Source: Bacteroidota bacterium | Lineage (GTDB): Bacteria; Bacteroidota; Bacteroidia; Flavobacteriales; Weeksellaceae | Assembly: GCA_023457935.1 (NCBI GenBank) | Contig: JAEXBA010000076.1 | Coordinates: forward strand, 1-31,100 | Reading direction: 5' to 3' | DNA length: 31,100 bases | Program-made: the position numbers and the translations under genes | In this document: piece by piece, positions 1-7,883 of the stretch | Numbering within the stretch: position 1 is the stretch's first letter | How the letters are laid out: every line of letters starts with the position of its first letter | Notes under the pieces: generated by a model | What the model saw: the letters and a program-made list of their open reading frames with translations, nothing else | The model's database searches: none | Told to the model about the DNA's origin: nothing

Positions 1-239
1 AGATCCGCGAATATATGCCCAATCTGATCTTCATGGACAACTGGCTTCCTGATATCAGCGGAATTGAAGCAACAAAACTCCTGAAATCAAGTGCAGATCT
101 GAAACACATTCCCGTGGTGTATTTTACCGCCAACAGCAATATTGATGAACTAGCTGCAGAAGCCGGCGCAGACGCTTTTCTCGCAAAACCGTTTGATATT
201 TCGAAGTTTGAAGAGACCGTTGAAAAGTATTTGTCTTAA
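1..239 (+). CDS. Response regulator receiver domain, C-terminal part (5' end outside window)
   Basis: The reading frame is open from base 3 and ends at TAA 237-239, so this is the tail of a gene that begins before the window. It shows the second half of a CheY-like receiver: a phospho-acceptor Asp in the strand-end motif LIFMDNWLPD (codon at about 36-38), the conserved Thr in VVYFTANSN, and the conserved Lys in AKPFD. The domain ends right after the last helix (EETVEKYLS), so there is no output domain C-terminal to it. It could be a stand-alone CheY/Spo0F-like regulator or the terminal receiver of a hybrid histidine kinase; the missing 5' part would decide. It converges on the glycosyltransferase gene and their stop codons overlap. 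The receiver call is secure; the signalling partner is unknown. Confidence 0.85.
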   Translation, partial: IREYMPNLIFMDNWLPDISGIEATKLLKSSADLKHIPVVYFTANSNIDELAAEAGADAFLAKPFDISKFEETVEKYLS

Positions 240-1018
240 TTTTTTGTTCCGGAATTCAGATATTCCTCAATTTTCTCTTTAGGAATTAAATCAAGAAGCT
301 GATTCACATCGATAATTTTGTGCTCATTCAAAACACTTTCAACGGATTTTTCTGCGCCCGGATAATTGATTAACCGTTCAAGCAAACCATAAACATTCAC
401 CATTTTTTTGTGGGTATTTTCATCATCGCCGCCAAACCACGAACCGTTGAAATGATGACTCACGTAATTTTTTGGTAAATCCTGGGAAAAATAAACCGAC
501 GGATAAAGCGTAACGTCATGCTTTAGTTTCTGAATGGTGTCTGAATTTCGGTCTGCACCGTATTCCTTTTCCAACATTTCCGAAAAAATATCCGTGTTGA
601 TGCGTTCCACAAAACCTTCCTGTTCATTGTAATATTTCATGAAATCTTTGGAAAGCTGATGTTTCGGTTCGGCCATCCAGAATGCAGAATACGGAACACC
701 TTTCACTTCGAAACCACAAACTGCCTTTTCATTCAGAAATTCGTCCAGCGGAAGTTTCAGTTCCATATCGGTATCCATGTAAATTCCGCCGTGCTCATAC
801 ATCACTTTTGAACGCACATAATCCGAAACAAATGCCCATTTTCCCTGCTCGAAAGCTTCACGAACGTAATTGTTGTCATCAATCGGAGAATTGCTTTCAT
901 TCCATTCAATGATTTCATAATCAGGATGAACATTTTTCCATGTTTCGATGCAGTGTTTGGCAAGATCACTTTTTTCGTGGCCGCCAAACCAGCAGTAATG
1001 TATTTTTTTCGGAATCAT
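236..1018 (-). CDS. GT32-type glycosyltransferase (Gly_transf_sug, DXD sugar-binding family)
   Basis: 260 residues starting MIPKKIHYCWFGG, the typical opening of bacterial GT32 / capsular polysaccharide glycosyltransferases (compare yeast Och1 and capsule-synthesis proteins). The DXD-containing motif YEHGGIYMDTDMEL lies at about residues 74-87, with D82 and D84 as the expected nucleotide-sugar/metal ligands; the preceding VSDYVRSKVMYEHGG is also characteristic of the fold. There is no signal peptide or membrane segment, so it probably acts at the cytoplasmic face on a lipid-linked or glycan acceptor. It is a single gene between an unrelated regulator and a divergent GH13 gene, so the acceptor cannot be inferred from neighbours. 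The sugar donor is unknown. Length is normal for the family. Confidence 0.88.
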   Translation of the reverse strand: MIPKKIHYCWFGGHEKSDLAKHCIETWKNVHPDYEIIEWNESNSPIDDNNYVREAFEQGKWAFVSDYVRSKVMYEHGGIYMDTDMELKLPLDEFLNEKAVCGFEVKGVPYSAFWMAEPKHQLSKDFMKYYNEQEGFVERINTDIFSEMLEKEYGADRNSDTIQKLKHDVTLYPSVYFSQDLPKNYVSHHFNGSWFGGDDENTHKKMVNVYGLLERLINYPGAEKSVESVLNEHKIIDVNQLLDLIPKEKIEEYLNSGTKN

Positions 1019-1037
1019 AAAAGAAAATTTGAATAGT

Positions 1038-1045
1038 CAAAAATA
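1038..1045 (-). promoter_or_regulatory. Candidate -7 promoter element for the GT32 gene
   Basis: On the minus strand this reads TATTTTTG, a full match to the Bacteroidota/flavobacterial -7 consensus TAnnTTTG, 19 bases upstream of the ATG at 1018. No TTG -33 element is visible at the usual 17-23 base spacing, so only the -7 half is supported. Confidence 0.3.
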
Positions 1046-1106
1046 ACCGCAGTTCCCGATAAATTCGTTATTTTTATTCAATTAAAAGATTCAAAATTAC
1101 AAGGTG

Positions 1107-2489
1107 ATGAAACGTACAATACTGGCTTCAATCCTGTTCTTATTTTATTTTTCCGCAACAATGGCACAATCTACCGACGCACGATATCAACCGAAAAAAT
1201 ATGTGGAACTCACCAATCCGGAATGGGTGAAAAACGCCACCGTTTATGAACTGAACGTCCGTCAGTTTTCTCAGGAAGGAACTTTCAAAGCCGTTGAAAA
1301 GCAACTTCCGCGACTCAAAAAAATGGGAATTGACATTATTTGGTTAATGCCGGTTCAGCCGATTGGCGAAGAGAACAGAAAAGGAAGTTTGGGAAGTTAT
1401 TATTCCGTGAAAGATTATCTGGACGTGAATCCGGAATTCGGAACGAAAAAAGATTTTCAGAATTTGGTAAACGCCATTCACAAACAGGGAATGTATGTGA
1501 TTTTGGATTGGGTTGCCAATCACAGCAGTTGGGACAATCATCTGGTGAAAGATCATCCGGATTGGTACATCAAATCTCGTGAAGGTAAATTTGAACCGAC
1601 GCCGTGGCGCGATTATGACGATATTATTGATTTTGATTACAGCAAACCCGAACTCAGAAAATACATTACCGATGCACTGAAATTCTGGGTGAAAGAATAC
1701 AATATTGACGGTTACCGTTGCGATATGGCGAGTTTTGTTCCGATAGAATTTTGGGAAAACGCACGCAAAGAACTTTGGGAACTGAAACCGGTTTTTATGT
1801 TGGCTGAAGCCGAAGACCGGGAATTGCACCGCAACGCTTTTGATGCGACGTTCAACTGGACTTTATGGAATTTCCTGCATCAGATTGCAATGGGAAATAA
1901 AAATCCTGAAAATATGGCCGGAGCTTATATTGCAGAACATGTTTCCATTTTTCCGAAGGAAGGAATCCGCATGAATTTTATTGACAATCACGATAAAAAT
2001 TCGTGGGAAGGAAATCAGTACAGCAATTTCGGAGACGGGCTGAAAGCTTCTATCGTTTTCACTGCTTTGTTCGACGGAATGCCGCTGGTTTATAACGGAC
2101 AGGAAGCCGGACTCGACCGATCTCTGCAGTTTTTTGAGAAAGATCCGATTGTCTGGAAAAAACATGAAAACGAAGAACTTTATACAAAACTTTTCGCGCT
2201 GAAACACAAAAACCTAGCACTCTGGAACGGAAAATGGGGCGGAGAAATGGTGAGAATCAAAAATGATAAAATGAATGAAGTCATCGCTTTTGTGCGTGAG
2301 AAAAACGGAGATAAAGTGATTTCAATTTTCAATCTCAGCAAAAAACCGGTAAGTGTAAATCTTGATACTTCCTTTGATGCCGGAACGTACACCAATCTTT
2401 TCAGCGGAAAACAGCAGACGCTGCAGAAAAATACTTCCATGAATTTACAGCCGTGGGAATATTTGGTGCTGCACAATTCTAAACCATAA
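1107..2489 (+). CDS. Secreted GH13 alpha-amylase family glycosidase
   Basis: About 460 residues. All four GH13 signature regions are present (numbering from the GTG at 1104): region I DWVANH (135-140), region II GYRCDMA with nucleophile D207, region III LAEAED with acid/base E235, and region IV FIDNHD with D297. The domains are a (beta/alpha)8 barrel followed by a short C-terminal all-beta domain. The N-terminus is a classical signal peptide (KRTILASILFLFYF...ATMA|QS), implying export to the periplasm or beyond, with no lipoprotein cysteine. Likely role: hydrolysis or transglycosylation of alpha-1,4-glucans or maltodextrins. GTG at 1104 is directly followed by ATG 1107; I prefer the ATG. It leads a tight plus-strand gene run, 20 bases ahead of the next gene. 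Exact specificity (amylase, cyclomaltodextrinase, sucrose-type) cannot be read. Confidence 0.9.
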   Translation: MKRTILASILFLFYFSATMAQSTDARYQPKKYVELTNPEWVKNATVYELNVRQFSQEGTFKAVEKQLPRLKKMGIDIIWLMPVQPIGEENRKGSLGSYYSVKDYLDVNPEFGTKKDFQNLVNAIHKQGMYVILDWVANHSSWDNHLVKDHPDWYIKSREGKFEPTPWRDYDDIIDFDYSKPELRKYITDALKFWVKEYNIDGYRCDMASFVPIEFWENARKELWELKPVFMLAEAEDRELHRNAFDATFNWTLWNFLHQIAMGNKNPENMAGAYIAEHVSIFPKEGIRMNFIDNHDKNSWEGNQYSNFGDGLKASIVFTALFDGMPLVYNGQEAGLDRSLQFFEKDPIVWKKHENEELYTKLFALKHKNLALWNGKWGGEMVRIKNDKMNEVIAFVREKNGDKVISIFNLSKKPVSVNLDTSFDAGTYTNLFSGKQQTLQKNTSMNLQPWEYLVLHNSKP

Positions 2490-2509
2490 ATTATTGCTAT
2501 CTTTTTTCT

Positions 2510-3376
2510 GTGAAATTAGACCTCTACAGCATACTCCTTATTATTGTTGCCGTAACGCTTGTTATAGGTCTGATTATCTATTTTTTTCAGCAGAAATTCT
2601 TCTTTCATCCCGAAAAACTTCCGGAAGATTTCAAATTTGCCTACGATAATCTGCAGGCAGAAGAACTTTTCGCAGAAACTGCTCCGGGCGTTAAAATCAG
2701 TTATCTGCATTTTAAAACTGAGAAGCCAAAAGGTATTGTATTTTATCTGAAAGGCAATACCAAAAGCATCAAAGGTTGGGGAAAATTTGCGGTGGATTTT
2801 ACACGATTGAACTACGACGTTATCATGATGGATTACCGCGGATTCGGCAAAAGTACAGGAAAAAGGACTTCGCAGGGCATGAAACACGACATTCAGTTTG
2901 TGTATGATCTTGTGAAAGCGCAGGTTCCAGAAGAGCGGATTGTAGTTTATGGCAGAAGTATCGGAACGCCTTTTGCAGCGAGGGTTGCCACCCGGAACCA
3001 TCCGCGTATTCTGATTCTCAATTCACCTATTTATTCGCTGGAAAGATCCATCAACCGTTATCTGCCCTGGCTGCCGGCAAGATATTTCATGCGTTTCAAT
3101 CTTCCCACTTACAAATACCTTAAAGGTGTTGACTGCCCTATCAAGATCATTCACGGAAGCGATGACAAACTGGTTCCGGTACGCACAGCCATAGAACTTT
3201 CTGAAATTCAGCCGGAAAACACGCGGCTGTATCTGATTTTGAAAGCCGGCCACCTGAACGTACACACTTTTAAGGAATATCACCGTGTTCTCAGCGAAAT
3301 TTTTGAAGATATCGACGAACCGCAGACAGAGATTAACTTTTCCAAAACAAGCCTGAATATTAATCACCGGAATTGA
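2510..3376 (+). CDS. Membrane-anchored alpha/beta hydrolase (paralogue 1)
   Basis: 288 residues from a GTG start. An N-terminal hydrophobic segment (about 7-26) anchors the protein, leaving a soluble alpha/beta-hydrolase domain. The nucleophile elbow is GRSIG (S150), the acid is in HGSDD (D219), and the His is in KAGHLN (H248). It resembles the BEM46/ABHD13-like or 'alpha/beta hydrolase of unknown function' group. The loop after strand 3, usually HGN (oxyanion-hole loop), reads KGN (K81-G82-N83), so the usual His is replaced. It is clearly paralogous to the product of 4700-5464: both share PEDF, LHFKTE.PKG, GWGK/RWGK, DYR..GKSTG and VYGRS. The substrate is unknown; an esterase, thioesterase or peptidase-type hydrolase is possible. 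Confidence 0.85.
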   Translation: MKLDLYSILLIIVAVTLVIGLIIYFFQQKFFFHPEKLPEDFKFAYDNLQAEELFAETAPGVKISYLHFKTEKPKGIVFYLKGNTKSIKGWGKFAVDFTRLNYDVIMMDYRGFGKSTGKRTSQGMKHDIQFVYDLVKAQVPEERIVVYGRSIGTPFAARVATRNHPRILILNSPIYSLERSINRYLPWLPARYFMRFNLPTYKYLKGVDCPIKIIHGSDDKLVPVRTAIELSEIQPENTRLYLILKAGHLNVHTFKEYHRVLSEIFEDIDEPQTEINFSKTSLNINHRN

Positions 3377-3420
3377 TGGTTCAAAATCGTTTTCCTATTT
3401 TTATCATCTAATTATTTTTA

Positions 3421-4707
3421 ATGGAAATCATCATCATTATTGCGCTTGTTTTACTGAACGGAATTTTTGCTATGTCCGAAATGTCGCTCGTGTCCTCGCG
3501 GAAATTCAAGCTGGAAAACGCCAGCAAAAAAGGCAGTGGCGGCGCAAAAAAAGCACTCGAACTTTCTGAAAATCCAACAAAATTTCTCTCGACTGTACAG
3601 ATCGGGATTACGCTGATCGGTATTTTACTCGGGGTTTATTCCGGCGAAAACCTCACCAATGATTTTCAGGATTTTCTGAACAAATTTGAGGTTCTTCAGC
3701 CATATTCCAAGTCGCTTGCAACAACAGGAATTGTTATTTTCATCACTTATGTTTCCATTGTTTTGGGTGAACTGTTGCCAAAAAGAATCGGAATGTCGTT
3801 TCCGGAAAGCATCATCACGGTACTGGCAAAACCCATGGATATTCTGTCCAAAATAACAGCGCCGTTTGTATGGCTGCTTACTTTTACCAACAATCTTATT
3901 CTGAAAATACTTTGTATTAAAGGCAGTTCCGACAGTATCGTTACCGAAGAAGAAATTAAATCCATTGTAAAAGAAAGTGCGCAGGAAGGGGAAATCGACG
4001 TTATCGAACATGATATTGTGGAACGTGTTTTCGAACTGGGCGACCGTAAAGTGAACACGCTGATGACGCACAGAACCGACATCGTTTTCTTTGAGCTTGA
4101 CGAAAGTTTGGAAAGTATTCTCTCAAAAATCCGCGAAGAGAAACACAATGCATATCCGGTACGAAACGGTCATAATTCTGATGATATTGCAGGCGTTATT
4201 CTGCTGAAAGATCTTTTTCCGATTGACGACAGTGTGCCTTTCGATATCAAGAAGTACATCCGTCAGCCGGTTTTTCTGAATGAAAATTATCTGGCTTATA
4301 AAGTGATGGAACTTTTCAAAAAAGAAAAAAACCATTACGGAATTGTGATCGACGAATACGGAAACACAGCCGGAATGGTAACCATGTACGATGTAACGGA
4401 AGCGCTTGTGGGCGACACTACTTCGTTTGATTATTTTGATTATCGGATTACAGAACGTTCAGAAAAATCCTGGCTTGCAGACGGACAGTTTCCGATTGTG
4501 GAATTCACAAAATACTTCGGTCTGGATTTTGAACCCAATAACAAAGACAATTACACAACACTGGTTGGGCTTTTTATCAGCGAACTGCACCGTATTCCTC
4601 AAATTGGCGACAAAATAAAAATTGAGGATCTTGAACTGGAAATTATAGACAAAGACGGGCAGCGAGTAGATAAGATCCTCATCAACCGCATAGAAGAAAA
4701 TGCCTAA
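3421..4707 (+). CDS. CNNM/CorC-type membrane protein (DUF21, two CBS domains, CorC_HlyC domain)
   Basis: 428 residues. An N-terminal DUF21/CNNM transmembrane domain (about 1-175) has hydrophobic segments near residues 2-18, 60-76, 100-122 and 140-160, and includes the conserved small-residue stretch QIGITLIGILLGVYSG. Next come two CBS domains (LMTHRTDIVFFELDE... and PVFLNENYLAYKVMELF...DEYGNTAGMVTMYDV), then a C-terminal CorC_HlyC domain (WLADGQFPIVEF... to VDKILI). The family is often annotated 'hemolysin' but better described as Mg2+/divalent cation export or homeostasis proteins (CNNM, MpfA, YhdP-like). It acts in the inner membrane with the CBS module, probably ATP-responsive, in the cytosol. 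It sits between two paralogous alpha/beta hydrolases and overlaps the second by 8 bases, indicating translational coupling. Full length and intact. Confidence 0.93.
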   Translation: MEIIIIIALVLLNGIFAMSEMSLVSSRKFKLENASKKGSGGAKKALELSENPTKFLSTVQIGITLIGILLGVYSGENLTNDFQDFLNKFEVLQPYSKSLATTGIVIFITYVSIVLGELLPKRIGMSFPESIITVLAKPMDILSKITAPFVWLLTFTNNLILKILCIKGSSDSIVTEEEIKSIVKESAQEGEIDVIEHDIVERVFELGDRKVNTLMTHRTDIVFFELDESLESILSKIREEKHNAYPVRNGHNSDDIAGVILLKDLFPIDDSVPFDIKKYIRQPVFLNENYLAYKVMELFKKEKNHYGIVIDEYGNTAGMVTMYDVTEALVGDTTSFDYFDYRITERSEKSWLADGQFPIVEFTKYFGLDFEPNNKDNYTTLVGLFISELHRIPQIGDKIKIEDLELEIIDKDGQRVDKILINRIEENA

Positions 4708-5464
4708 ACTCATACAGTATCTGCAGGAAAAAGTAGTTTTTCTTCCGGTAAAACTGCCGGAAGATTTCAGCTATGATTTCGACTGCAGGTTTGAAGAACA
4801 TTTTTTTGAGACACCTTTTGAGGGCAAAATTAATGCGCTTCATTTTAAAACTGAAAATCCCAAAGGCGTCATTCTTTATTTTCACGGTAATGCAGACAAC
4901 CTTGTCCGCTGGGGAAAAATTGCTTCCGAATTCATTAGATTCGGTTATGACGTATTGGTTCCCGACTACCGCAATTATGGTAAAAGTACGGGGCCGCGAA
5001 ACGAAGACTATCTGTTCTCGGATGCACAGTTCTGCTACGATTTTCTTACCGAAAAATACGGTGAGGAAAATGTAATTGTGTACGGAAGAAGTCTGGGTGG
5101 CGCTTTTGCAGTAAAAATGGCGGCCGACAATGAACCGAAAAAACTGATTCTGGAAGCAACATTTTTCAATCTCCAGGATTTGGTAAACCGCTGGATTCCG
5201 AATGCAGCGACCGAACGTATTTCTCCAAAAATGACCTATCATTTTCATTCAAACAAAAATATTCCGGAAGTGAATTGTCCGGTTTACCATTTCCATGGTG
5301 ACAAAGACTTTGTTGTTCCGATCAAATCCGGCAGAAAACTTTTTGACGTTCTGAAAGCCGAAAAACCTGAGCAGGAAAAGAAGTTCATAGAAATAAAAGG
5401 CGGCAGTCATGATGATTTGGCCAATTTTGAAGCATACAGTTCCGAAATGAAGAAAATCCTCTGA
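4700..5464 (+). CDS. Alpha/beta hydrolase (paralogue 2, soluble)
   Basis: 254 residues, paralogous to the product of 2510-3376 but without the N-terminal membrane anchor. The canonical oxyanion loop is kept as HGN (H62-G63-N64), the nucleophile elbow is GRSLGG (S131), the acid is in HGDKDFVVP (D203) and the catalytic His is in GGSHDD (H237). All catalytic elements are intact. The start ATG at 4700 lies inside the 3' end of the CNNM gene (8-base overlap), and its TGA overlaps the ATG of the next gene by one base, so translation of three genes is coupled. Substrate unknown. The pair probably arose by duplication, with paralogue 1 later gaining an anchor, or this one losing it. Confidence 0.87.
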   Translation: MPKLIQYLQEKVVFLPVKLPEDFSYDFDCRFEEHFFETPFEGKINALHFKTENPKGVILYFHGNADNLVRWGKIASEFIRFGYDVLVPDYRNYGKSTGPRNEDYLFSDAQFCYDFLTEKYGEENVIVYGRSLGGAFAVKMAADNEPKKLILEATFFNLQDLVNRWIPNAATERISPKMTYHFHSNKNIPEVNCPVYHFHGDKDFVVPIKSGRKLFDVLKAEKPEQEKKFIEIKGGSHDDLANFEAYSSEMKKIL

Positions 5465-6021
5465 TGCTCGATTTCTGCGCTATTGATTTTGAAACTGCCA
5501 CGCATGAGCGCAATTCCGCCTGTGAAATGGGAATCTGCCTTGTGGAAAACGGTGAGATTGTGGAAACCAGAACCTGGCTGATCAAACCTCCCAGCTTTCC
5601 GTATTTCAACCGTCATAACATCGCTGTTCACGGTATTTATCCTGAAGATGTCCTCCACGCTCCCACTTTTGATGAGATTTGGTACGAAGCCGAAGAAATG
5701 ATGTACGGAAACCTGATGATTGCGCACAACGCATCGTTTGATGCCTCAGTTTTACGTGGCTGCCTCGATTATTACGGAATTTTCAAGCCGAAACTGAAAT
5801 ACCTGTGTTCCATTCAGATTGCCAAGAAATCCTGGAAAAACCTCCCTCGGTACGGACTGAAATCTCTGGCCGAGCAGCATCATATTTCATTCAACCATCA
5901 CCGGGCAGGCGACGATGCTGAAGTCTGCGCCAAAATTTCACTTCTCGGATTTCAGAAACTGATGCTGACAAGGAATGATGAAGTTCAGGAAGTGCTTTAC
6001 AAGAATCTCAAAATGCTGTAA
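5464..6021 (+). CDS. DEDDh 3'-5' exonuclease (DnaQ/PolC exonuclease-like)
   Basis: 185 residues forming a single RNase-H-like exonuclease domain. The DEDDh residues can be placed: D8 and E10 in CAIDFETAT, D92 in AHNASFDASVL, H145 and D150 in HHRAGDDAE. The family includes the DNA polymerase III epsilon subunit, the PolC exonuclease domain and stand-alone 3'-5' exonucleases. There is no BRCT or polymerase domain, so a stand-alone nuclease acting on DNA or RNA ends in the cytosol is most likely. The start overlaps the preceding stop (TGATG), so it is translationally coupled as the last gene of the plus-strand run and is followed by a strong terminator. Confidence 0.9.
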   Translation: MLDFCAIDFETATHERNSACEMGICLVENGEIVETRTWLIKPPSFPYFNRHNIAVHGIYPEDVLHAPTFDEIWYEAEEMMYGNLMIAHNASFDASVLRGCLDYYGIFKPKLKYLCSIQIAKKSWKNLPRYGLKSLAEQHHISFNHHRAGDDAEVCAKISLLGFQKLMLTRNDEVQEVLYKNLKML

Positions 6022-6059
6022 ACAACATATTCGAATACCCCGGAAATTCATTCAACAAA

Positions 6060-6086
6060 AAAAGCGCGGAAAAAATCCGCGCTTTT
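6060..6086. terminator. Bidirectional intrinsic terminator between convergent genes
   Basis: Perfect 11-bp inverted repeat AAAAGCGCGGA (6060-6070) / TCCGCGCTTTT (6076-6086) with a 5-base A loop and A/T runs on both sides. It can serve the exonuclease operon on the plus strand and the PPK2 operon on the minus strand. Confidence 0.85.
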
Positions 6087-6102
6087 CTATTTTACCGTCT
6101 GA

Positions 6103-6906
6103 TTAATCAATTTCCTGATGGCGGAGAACTTCTTCATCCTTCACTGTGTACGGAATACTGGCCAGAATATATTCCAACGCTTCCAGGCGGGCTTTGCCTT
6201 TACGGTTGGCTTTCAGAACCTTCCAGGGCGCAAAGCTGGTATTGGTTTTATCAAACATTTTTTCCTTGTATTCCGTGTAGGTATCCCAAAGTTGCAGAGC
6301 TTTTTTATCAACATCGCTGTATTTCCATTTCTTCAGCGGATTGTTGATGATATCAGCAAAACGTTTTTCCTGCTCGTCCTTTGAAATGGAAAAATAAAGT
6401 TTCAGCAGATATGTTCCGGAAGTCATAATCATTTTTTCGAACTCATTCACCTGTTCCATAAAAATGACATATTCTTCTTTCGTACAGAAGCCGTTCACCG
6501 GTTCTACGATGGCACGGTTGTACCAACTACGGTCGAAAAACACAATTTCTCCTGCTTTCGGAAGCTGATTGATGTACCGCTGAAAATACCATTGCCCCTG
6601 TTCCACTTCGTCGGGTTTCGGAAGTGCAACCACACGGTGTTGCCGTGGGTTCAGGTTTTCGGTAATTCTCCGGATGGCACCGCCTTTTCCGGCAGCGTCG
6701 CGCCCTTCGAAAATCACCACTACTCTTTTCTGGTTATCCACAACCCAATTCAGCAGCTTAATCATTTCTTCCTGAAGTTTTCCAAGCCGTTTTTCATATT
6801 TCAGAAAACGCTGTGCCTTTTCAACATCCAGATTTTCATTCTGAAGCAAAGCGTAAATTCCTTTTTTAGAATTCAGTATTTCGTATTGTTCCTGTGTAAT
6901 TTTCAT
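6103..6906 (-). CDS. ppk2: Polyphosphate kinase 2 (PPK2 family), copy A
   Basis: 267 residues, a single P-loop kinase domain. Walker A is FEGRDAAGKGG (about 66-76), followed by the family signature LNPRQHRVVALPKP. Walker B is VFFDRSWYNRA (about 122-132), followed by VEPVNGFC. These are diagnostic of PPK2 (PF03976), which transfers phosphate between inorganic polyphosphate and nucleotides in the cytosol. It is a one-domain protein; class I (ADP/GDP), II (AMP) or III (both) cannot be fixed by eye. It lies 21 bases downstream of a second PPK2 gene, so both are probably co-transcribed. The two proteins are similar through the catalytic core and diverge at the N- and C-termini, which suggests different nucleotide preference. 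It terminates at the shared hairpin. Confidence 0.93.
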   Translation of the reverse strand: MKITQEQYEILNSKKGIYALLQNENLDVEKAQRFLKYEKRLGKLQEEMIKLLNWVVDNQKRVVVIFEGRDAAGKGGAIRRITENLNPRQHRVVALPKPDEVEQGQWYFQRYINQLPKAGEIVFFDRSWYNRAIVEPVNGFCTKEEYVIFMEQVNEFEKMIMTSGTYLLKLYFSISKDEQEKRFADIINNPLKKWKYSDVDKKALQLWDTYTEYKEKMFDKTNTSFAPWKVLKANRKGKARLEALEYILASIPYTVKDEEVLRHQEID

Positions 6907-6927
6907 AATGAGATTCTGAATTTGGAA

Positions 6928-7782
6928 TTAAAGATCAATTTGTTTTACCATTCTGAAGTAGCGCTGTACCACGTTTGGATCCGGATTCAGGTTTACCGTA
7001 GCATTTTCCTTGCCTTCATAATTGAACAGAGAAAGTACATATCGGATGGCTTCAAGGCGCGCATGCAGTTTATTGTCGGATTTTACAATTACCCACGGTG
7101 AAAAAGCATTGTGCGTCCGCGAAAACATCTGGTCTTTGTAAAAAGTAAATGTATCCCAAAGTTCCTGCCCTTTTTCGTCTACCGGCGAATATTTCCACAT
7201 CTTCAGCGGATTTCTGAGTCGTCTGTTGAAGCGGTACAGCTGCTGATCCTTATTGACAGAGAACCAGAATTTGATAATCGTAGTTCCAGCTTCATAAAGC
7301 ATGTGTTCAAATTCCGGCACCTGAACCATGAAACTTTCGTATTGCTGCGGCGTACAGAATCCCATTACAGGTTCCACCACGGCACGGTTGTACCAGCTGC
7401 GGTCGAAAAAAACGATTTCCCCTGCATTCGGCAGTTCTTTAATGTATCTGCGGAAATACCACTGGCCACGTTCCACATCGGTAGGTTTGTTCAGTGCCAC
7501 CAGACGCATTGCTCTCGGATTCAGATGCTCTGCGAACCTTTTGATGGTTCCGCCTTTTCCCGAAGCGTCTCTCCCTTCAAAAATAATCGCGATTTTTTTG
7601 CCGCTTTTCTGAACCCAGTTCTGGAAATTCACCAGTTCTCCCTGCAGTTTGCGGAGCTCTTCTTCGTAAAGATATTTCTCCAGCGCACCTTTGTATTCGG
7701 GATTTTCGTCCTGATGTTCCTCTAAAAATCTCAGCAGAGCCTCTTTGGTTTCCAGTTTCTGAAAATCTGTAATTTCTGTCAT
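6928..7782 (-). CDS. ppk2: Polyphosphate kinase 2 (PPK2 family), copy B
   Basis: 284 residues and first gene of the tandem pair. Walker A is FEGRDASGKGG (about 68-78), with the signature LNPRAMRLVALNKP. Walker B is VFFDRSWYNRA (about 124-134), followed by VEPVMGFC. It is slightly longer than copy A because of a C-terminal extension containing NLNPDPNVVQRYF. It uses inorganic polyphosphate to phosphorylate nucleotides, or the reverse. The start is the ATG at 7782; a fitting TAnnTTTA promoter lies directly upstream. No polyphosphate-synthesising PPK1 or exopolyphosphatase is in the window, so the polymer source is encoded elsewhere. Confidence 0.93.
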   Translation of the reverse strand: MTEITDFQKLETKEALLRFLEEHQDENPEYKGALEKYLYEEELRKLQGELVNFQNWVQKSGKKIAIIFEGRDASGKGGTIKRFAEHLNPRAMRLVALNKPTDVERGQWYFRRYIKELPNAGEIVFFDRSWYNRAVVEPVMGFCTPQQYESFMVQVPEFEHMLYEAGTTIIKFWFSVNKDQQLYRFNRRLRNPLKMWKYSPVDEKGQELWDTFTFYKDQMFSRTHNAFSPWVIVKSDNKLHARLEAIRYVLSLFNYEGKENATVNLNPDPNVVQRYFRMVKQIDL

Positions 7783-7803
7783 TCTGTTTGTATTTTAATA
7801 CAA

Positions 7804-7837
7804 TAAAGTTAGTTAAAACCAGAACTGTACAGTACAA
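7804..7837 (-). promoter_or_regulatory. Candidate flavobacterial promoter for the PPK2 pair
   Basis: On the minus strand a TTG (7837-7835) is followed after 23 bases by TAACTTTA (7811-7804), close to the TTG-N17-23-TAnnTTTG consensus with only the last base off. The expected start would leave a leader of roughly 15 bases before the ATG at 7782. A 10-bp palindrome ACTGTACAGT (7824-7833) lies in the spacer and could be an operator, though this is speculative. Confidence 0.35.
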
Positions 7838-7859
7838 TCAGAAACTGACATTTCGCATA

Positions 7860-7875
7860 AACTAAATATTTAGTT
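7860..7875. repeat. Perfect 16-bp AT-rich palindrome
   Basis: AACTAAATATTTAGTT is its own reverse complement. It lies 8 bases past the stop of the M19-like gene and about 78 bases upstream of the PPK2 start. It could be a weak transcription end signal, a dimeric regulator site, or chance in AT-rich DNA. Confidence 0.45.
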
Positions 7876-7883
7876 AAAAGAAT

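Noticed and set aside
4682..5248. 188-codon minus-strand open frame opposite the second alpha/beta hydrolase
   Set aside because: Overlaps conserved catalytic motifs on the other strand and has Phe/Ile/Lys-rich, motif-free composition.
7577..7837. Minus-strand frame that begins upstream of PPK2 copy B and overlaps its N-terminus
   Set aside because: It is in a different frame from the kinase, and the kinase already has a complete N-terminus and Walker A in its own frame, so a frameshifted extension is not needed.
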